DNA from: Dehalococcoidia bacterium
GTDB lineage: Bacteria > Chloroflexota > Dehalococcoidia > UBA3495
Reading direction: 5' to 3'
DNA length: 6,406 nucleotides
NCBI GenBank assembly: GCA_028822675.1
Contig: JAPKDE010000151.1
Coordinates: 1-6,406 of the forward strand
The position numbers were made by a program, and so were the translations under genes. Within the stretch, counting starts at the first letter, position 1. The number at the start of each line of letters is the position of its first letter. Shown here one piece after another: positions 4,611-6,406 of this stretch. A model generated the notes under the pieces. It saw nothing but the letters and a program-made list of their open reading frames with translations. It searched no databases and was not told where the DNA came from.

Positions 4611-6406
4611 AGCCGGAGATTTTTTGGGTTTGGCCTCTCCGGAGGCCTTCGTTATTCTTAATTCGTTCGTTTAGTTGCAGAAGATATTTGTGTTCGCCGT
4701 CCTCCACGTCTGGTGGAGAGTCGGTGAAAAACTTCACTTCTTCTGCTTTTTGATTTCTTAGATTACGTTCTTCCATCCGCGATACAACTTTTACTATCTC
4801 GGCGTCCCGAATGGTTGCGTCCGACGCAATCATTGGTTTTTTTAACAATGACTCTAGATGGGCGGAGACTTCATCGTCTTCGCGTCTGATCATTACCAAC
4901 GTTTTATCTTTATCTATTCCGGTCCCTACGTCCAGCCATCGCGTGAACAGTTCCCGGTTTTCGTGCCGTGTGAAGTATTCGGGCCGTAATCCCTCGGACA
5001 ATCCCCGTAACTCTGGATACCCAAGTATTAGTTGTAGGCAGTACTCCTCAAGTGGATCGTGGTCCAACCTGGCGAACGGTGACGCTGTCGACACCGCCGA
5101 GCGCGGCTGCTGCTCCGGTTGTCGGGTCCGTCTGGCCACTGAAGGGCGACTCAAGGCTGCCTTTACCGTGTCGATCGGAACATTTAGATTGCCCGCCAAT
5201 TGCTCAATGGCATTGGCCTGCTGAATCCCGCCGGCGAGTAAGTGGATGAACGGAGCGGCTTCAGCCACACACTGGGCCTTGCCCTCCGGTGACGTTATAT
5301 CGCTCTGTCCCGTTATCGCATTAATCCGAAACGTTATTGCTGGTATCGCTGATTCCACCAGTTTTGACCAATCAGAAGGTGAACGGTGGATCACCTCGTC
5401 AGGGTCTTGGCCTGGCGGCATCACGATTATTCGCGGGTCAGCATCAATTATTTGACTCGTGCCGTCTGGTCCTGGTTTGTTAACTGCCTTGGTCCTGAAG
5501 TTTTGCAGGACCACGTCCAGACTGCGCAGGGTGGCATTCTGGCCGGCGGCGTCTTGGTCCAACGCCATGGTCATCTTGCCTGTGAGCCGCCTGATCTCAT
5601 CTACTTGAAACTCGGTCAGTGCTGTTCCCATCTGGGCTATTACGTTTTTAAACCCGGCCTGGTGGGCCGCGATGGCATCCATGTAACCTTCAACGATTAC
5701 TGCGCCATCTTTTCTTACTTCGGTTCTGGCCCGGTCCATGGCGTAGAGGATGCGACTCTTGTCGAACATGGGACCTTGGGGCGAGTTCAGGTACTTGGGC
5801 TCCGTTCCGTCCAGTGTCCGGGCACCGAAACCCACCAGATTGCCGTGGGCGTCACGAATGGGGAACATCAGACGTCCCCGGAACAAATCGTGGCTAACAC
5901 CGTCATCACCCACACGGACAACGCCAGCGCTGATGAGTTCTTCTGGTGAATATCCTTCCCTGATTAAATGATTTTTAAGTGATTCTCCATCAGAGGGGCT
6001 GAGGCCCACTCCAAAGGCTTCGATTGCCTGTTTATCCACGCCACGTTTTTCCAGGTATTCCCTGGTGGCCGCGCCCTGAGCCGATGCCAACGTTCGCTGG
6101 AAGTAGGCCCTGGTATTTTCGTTTATCTTGTAAGCTGCTTCATTCTGTGGGTTCTGTCCCCGCTGGGGCAGGGTGACTCCGGCCACTTGGGCCATCTGCC
6201 GCAAAGCCTCGCCAAATTCCAATCCCTCAGCCTTCATCACGAAGGATAGAACGTCTCCGCCGGTGGCACAGGCACCAAAACAGCGCCAAGACTGCCGGTC
6301 TGGGAACACGTGGAACGATGGCGTCTTTTCCTGGTGAAAAGGACAGGGGGATTTGTAGCTGTTGCCGGAGCGTTGAAGTGGTACTCTCTGTGAGATTACC
6401 TCAACG
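4609..6406 (-). CDS. dnaG: DNA primase DnaG (5' end outside the window)
   Basis: Synthesises RNA primers for DNA replication with the DnaB helicase. The open frame runs off the right edge, so about 598 codons are visible and roughly 15-20 N-terminal residues are missing; the GTG at 6309 is an internal valine. Read from the edge, [14 protein letters not shown] leads to the zinc finger: [11 protein letters not shown], then [12 protein letters not shown], with three residues between the last two cysteines instead of the usual two. The catalytic core follows, with [20 protein letters not shown] and [19 protein letters not shown]. The TOPRIM motifs are VIVEGYMD (about visible residues 237-243) and ALDQDAAG (DxD at 283/285). 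An extra loop of about 20 residues precedes PPGQDPDE. The C-terminal part ([25 protein letters not shown]) resembles the helicase-interaction domain. It precedes rpoD in the same operon. Confidence 0.97.
   Translation of the reverse strand, partial: VEVISQRVPLQRSGNSYKSPCPFHQEKTPSFHVFPDRQSWRCFGACATGGDVLSFVMKAEGLEFGEALRQMAQVAGVTLPQRGQNPQNEAAYKINENTRAYFQRTLASAQGAATREYLEKRGVDKQAIEAFGVGLSPSDGESLKNHLIREGYSPEELISAGVVRVGDDGVSHDLFRGRLMFPIRDAHGNLVGFGARTLDGTEPKYLNSPQGPMFDKSRILYAMDRARTEVRKDGAVIVEGYMDAIAAHQAGFKNVIAQMGTALTEFQVDEIRRLTGKMTMALDQDAAGQNATLRSLDVVLQNFRTKAVNKPGPDGTSQIIDADPRIIVMPPGQDPDEVIHRSPSDWSKLVESAIPAITFRINAITGQSDITSPEGKAQCVAEAAPFIHLLAGGIQQANAIEQLAGNLNVPIDTVKAALSRPSVARRTRQPEQQPRSAVSTASPFARLDHDPLEEYCLQLILGYPELRGLSEGLRPEYFTRHENRELFTRWLDVGTGIDKDKTLVMIRREDDEVSAHLESLLKKPMIASDATIRDAEIVKVVSRMEERNLRNQKAEEVKFFTDSPPDVEDGEHKYLLQLNERIKNNEGLRRGQTQKISG

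Noticed and set aside
3984..4661. 225-codon + strand ORF opposite the rpoD N-terminus
   Set aside because: Serine-rich shadow of the acidic and low-complexity sigma N-terminus; no domain visible.
5386..5949. 187-codon + strand ORF opposite dnaG
   Set aside because: Antisense to the conserved TOPRIM region of the primase; no independent protein evidence.
4609..6309. DnaG beginning at the GTG at 6309
   Set aside because: The frame stays open to the window edge and encodes the first half of the primase zinc finger ([11 protein letters not shown]), so the true start lies outside.

Overview
This window looks like an ordinary chromosomal segment from a free-living bacterium, most likely a Chloroflexota (Dehalococcoidia/SAR202-like) genome. 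That assignment is an inference from remembered family features: the primase has a CFGAC-type zinc finger and an extra loop between its metal-binding aspartates and the DPDE motif, the sigma factor has a long spacer between regions 1.2 and 2.1, and the intergenic DNA carries dispersed repeats of the CTGTCATTCTGAGG...AGCCGAAGAATCT kind. No phage, plasmid, transposase, CRISPR array, rRNA or tRNA is visible.

Layout. On the + strand, 73-1269 encodes a CorC/HlyC-type membrane protein with two CBS domains and a strikingly short membrane domain, closed by a clean intrinsic terminator. The 444-bp stretch 1270-1713 has no gene; it holds that terminator, two copies of a dispersed repeat, an inverted repeat, and a second hairpin that probably ends the minus-strand gene beyond it. 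All remaining genes lie on the minus strand and read from right to left: dnaG (primase, 5' end outside the window), rpoD (primary sigma factor, 8 bp after dnaG), a strong terminator, a 70-residue zinc-ribbon protein, and a membrane-anchored sortase-fold protein. The CorC-like gene and the sortase gene converge on the repeat-bearing intergenic region.

How the genes relate. dnaG-rpoD is the core of the classical macromolecular-synthesis operon (replication priming plus promoter recognition), and the Shine-Dalgarno of rpoD overlaps the dnaG stop, so the two are probably translationally coupled. The zinc-ribbon gene has its own possible promoter and a palindrome upstream, so it seems to begin a new transcription unit, which may continue into the sortase-like gene 86 bp downstream.

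The most notable point is the sortase-fold protein. It keeps the catalytic-type histidine and arginine in the right motifs but has serine at the cysteine position, and it contains no cysteine at all. It is therefore either a serine-based variant or a non-catalytic sortase-fold protein. The remainder is largely housekeeping, and I do not see a convincing multi-gene novel system.
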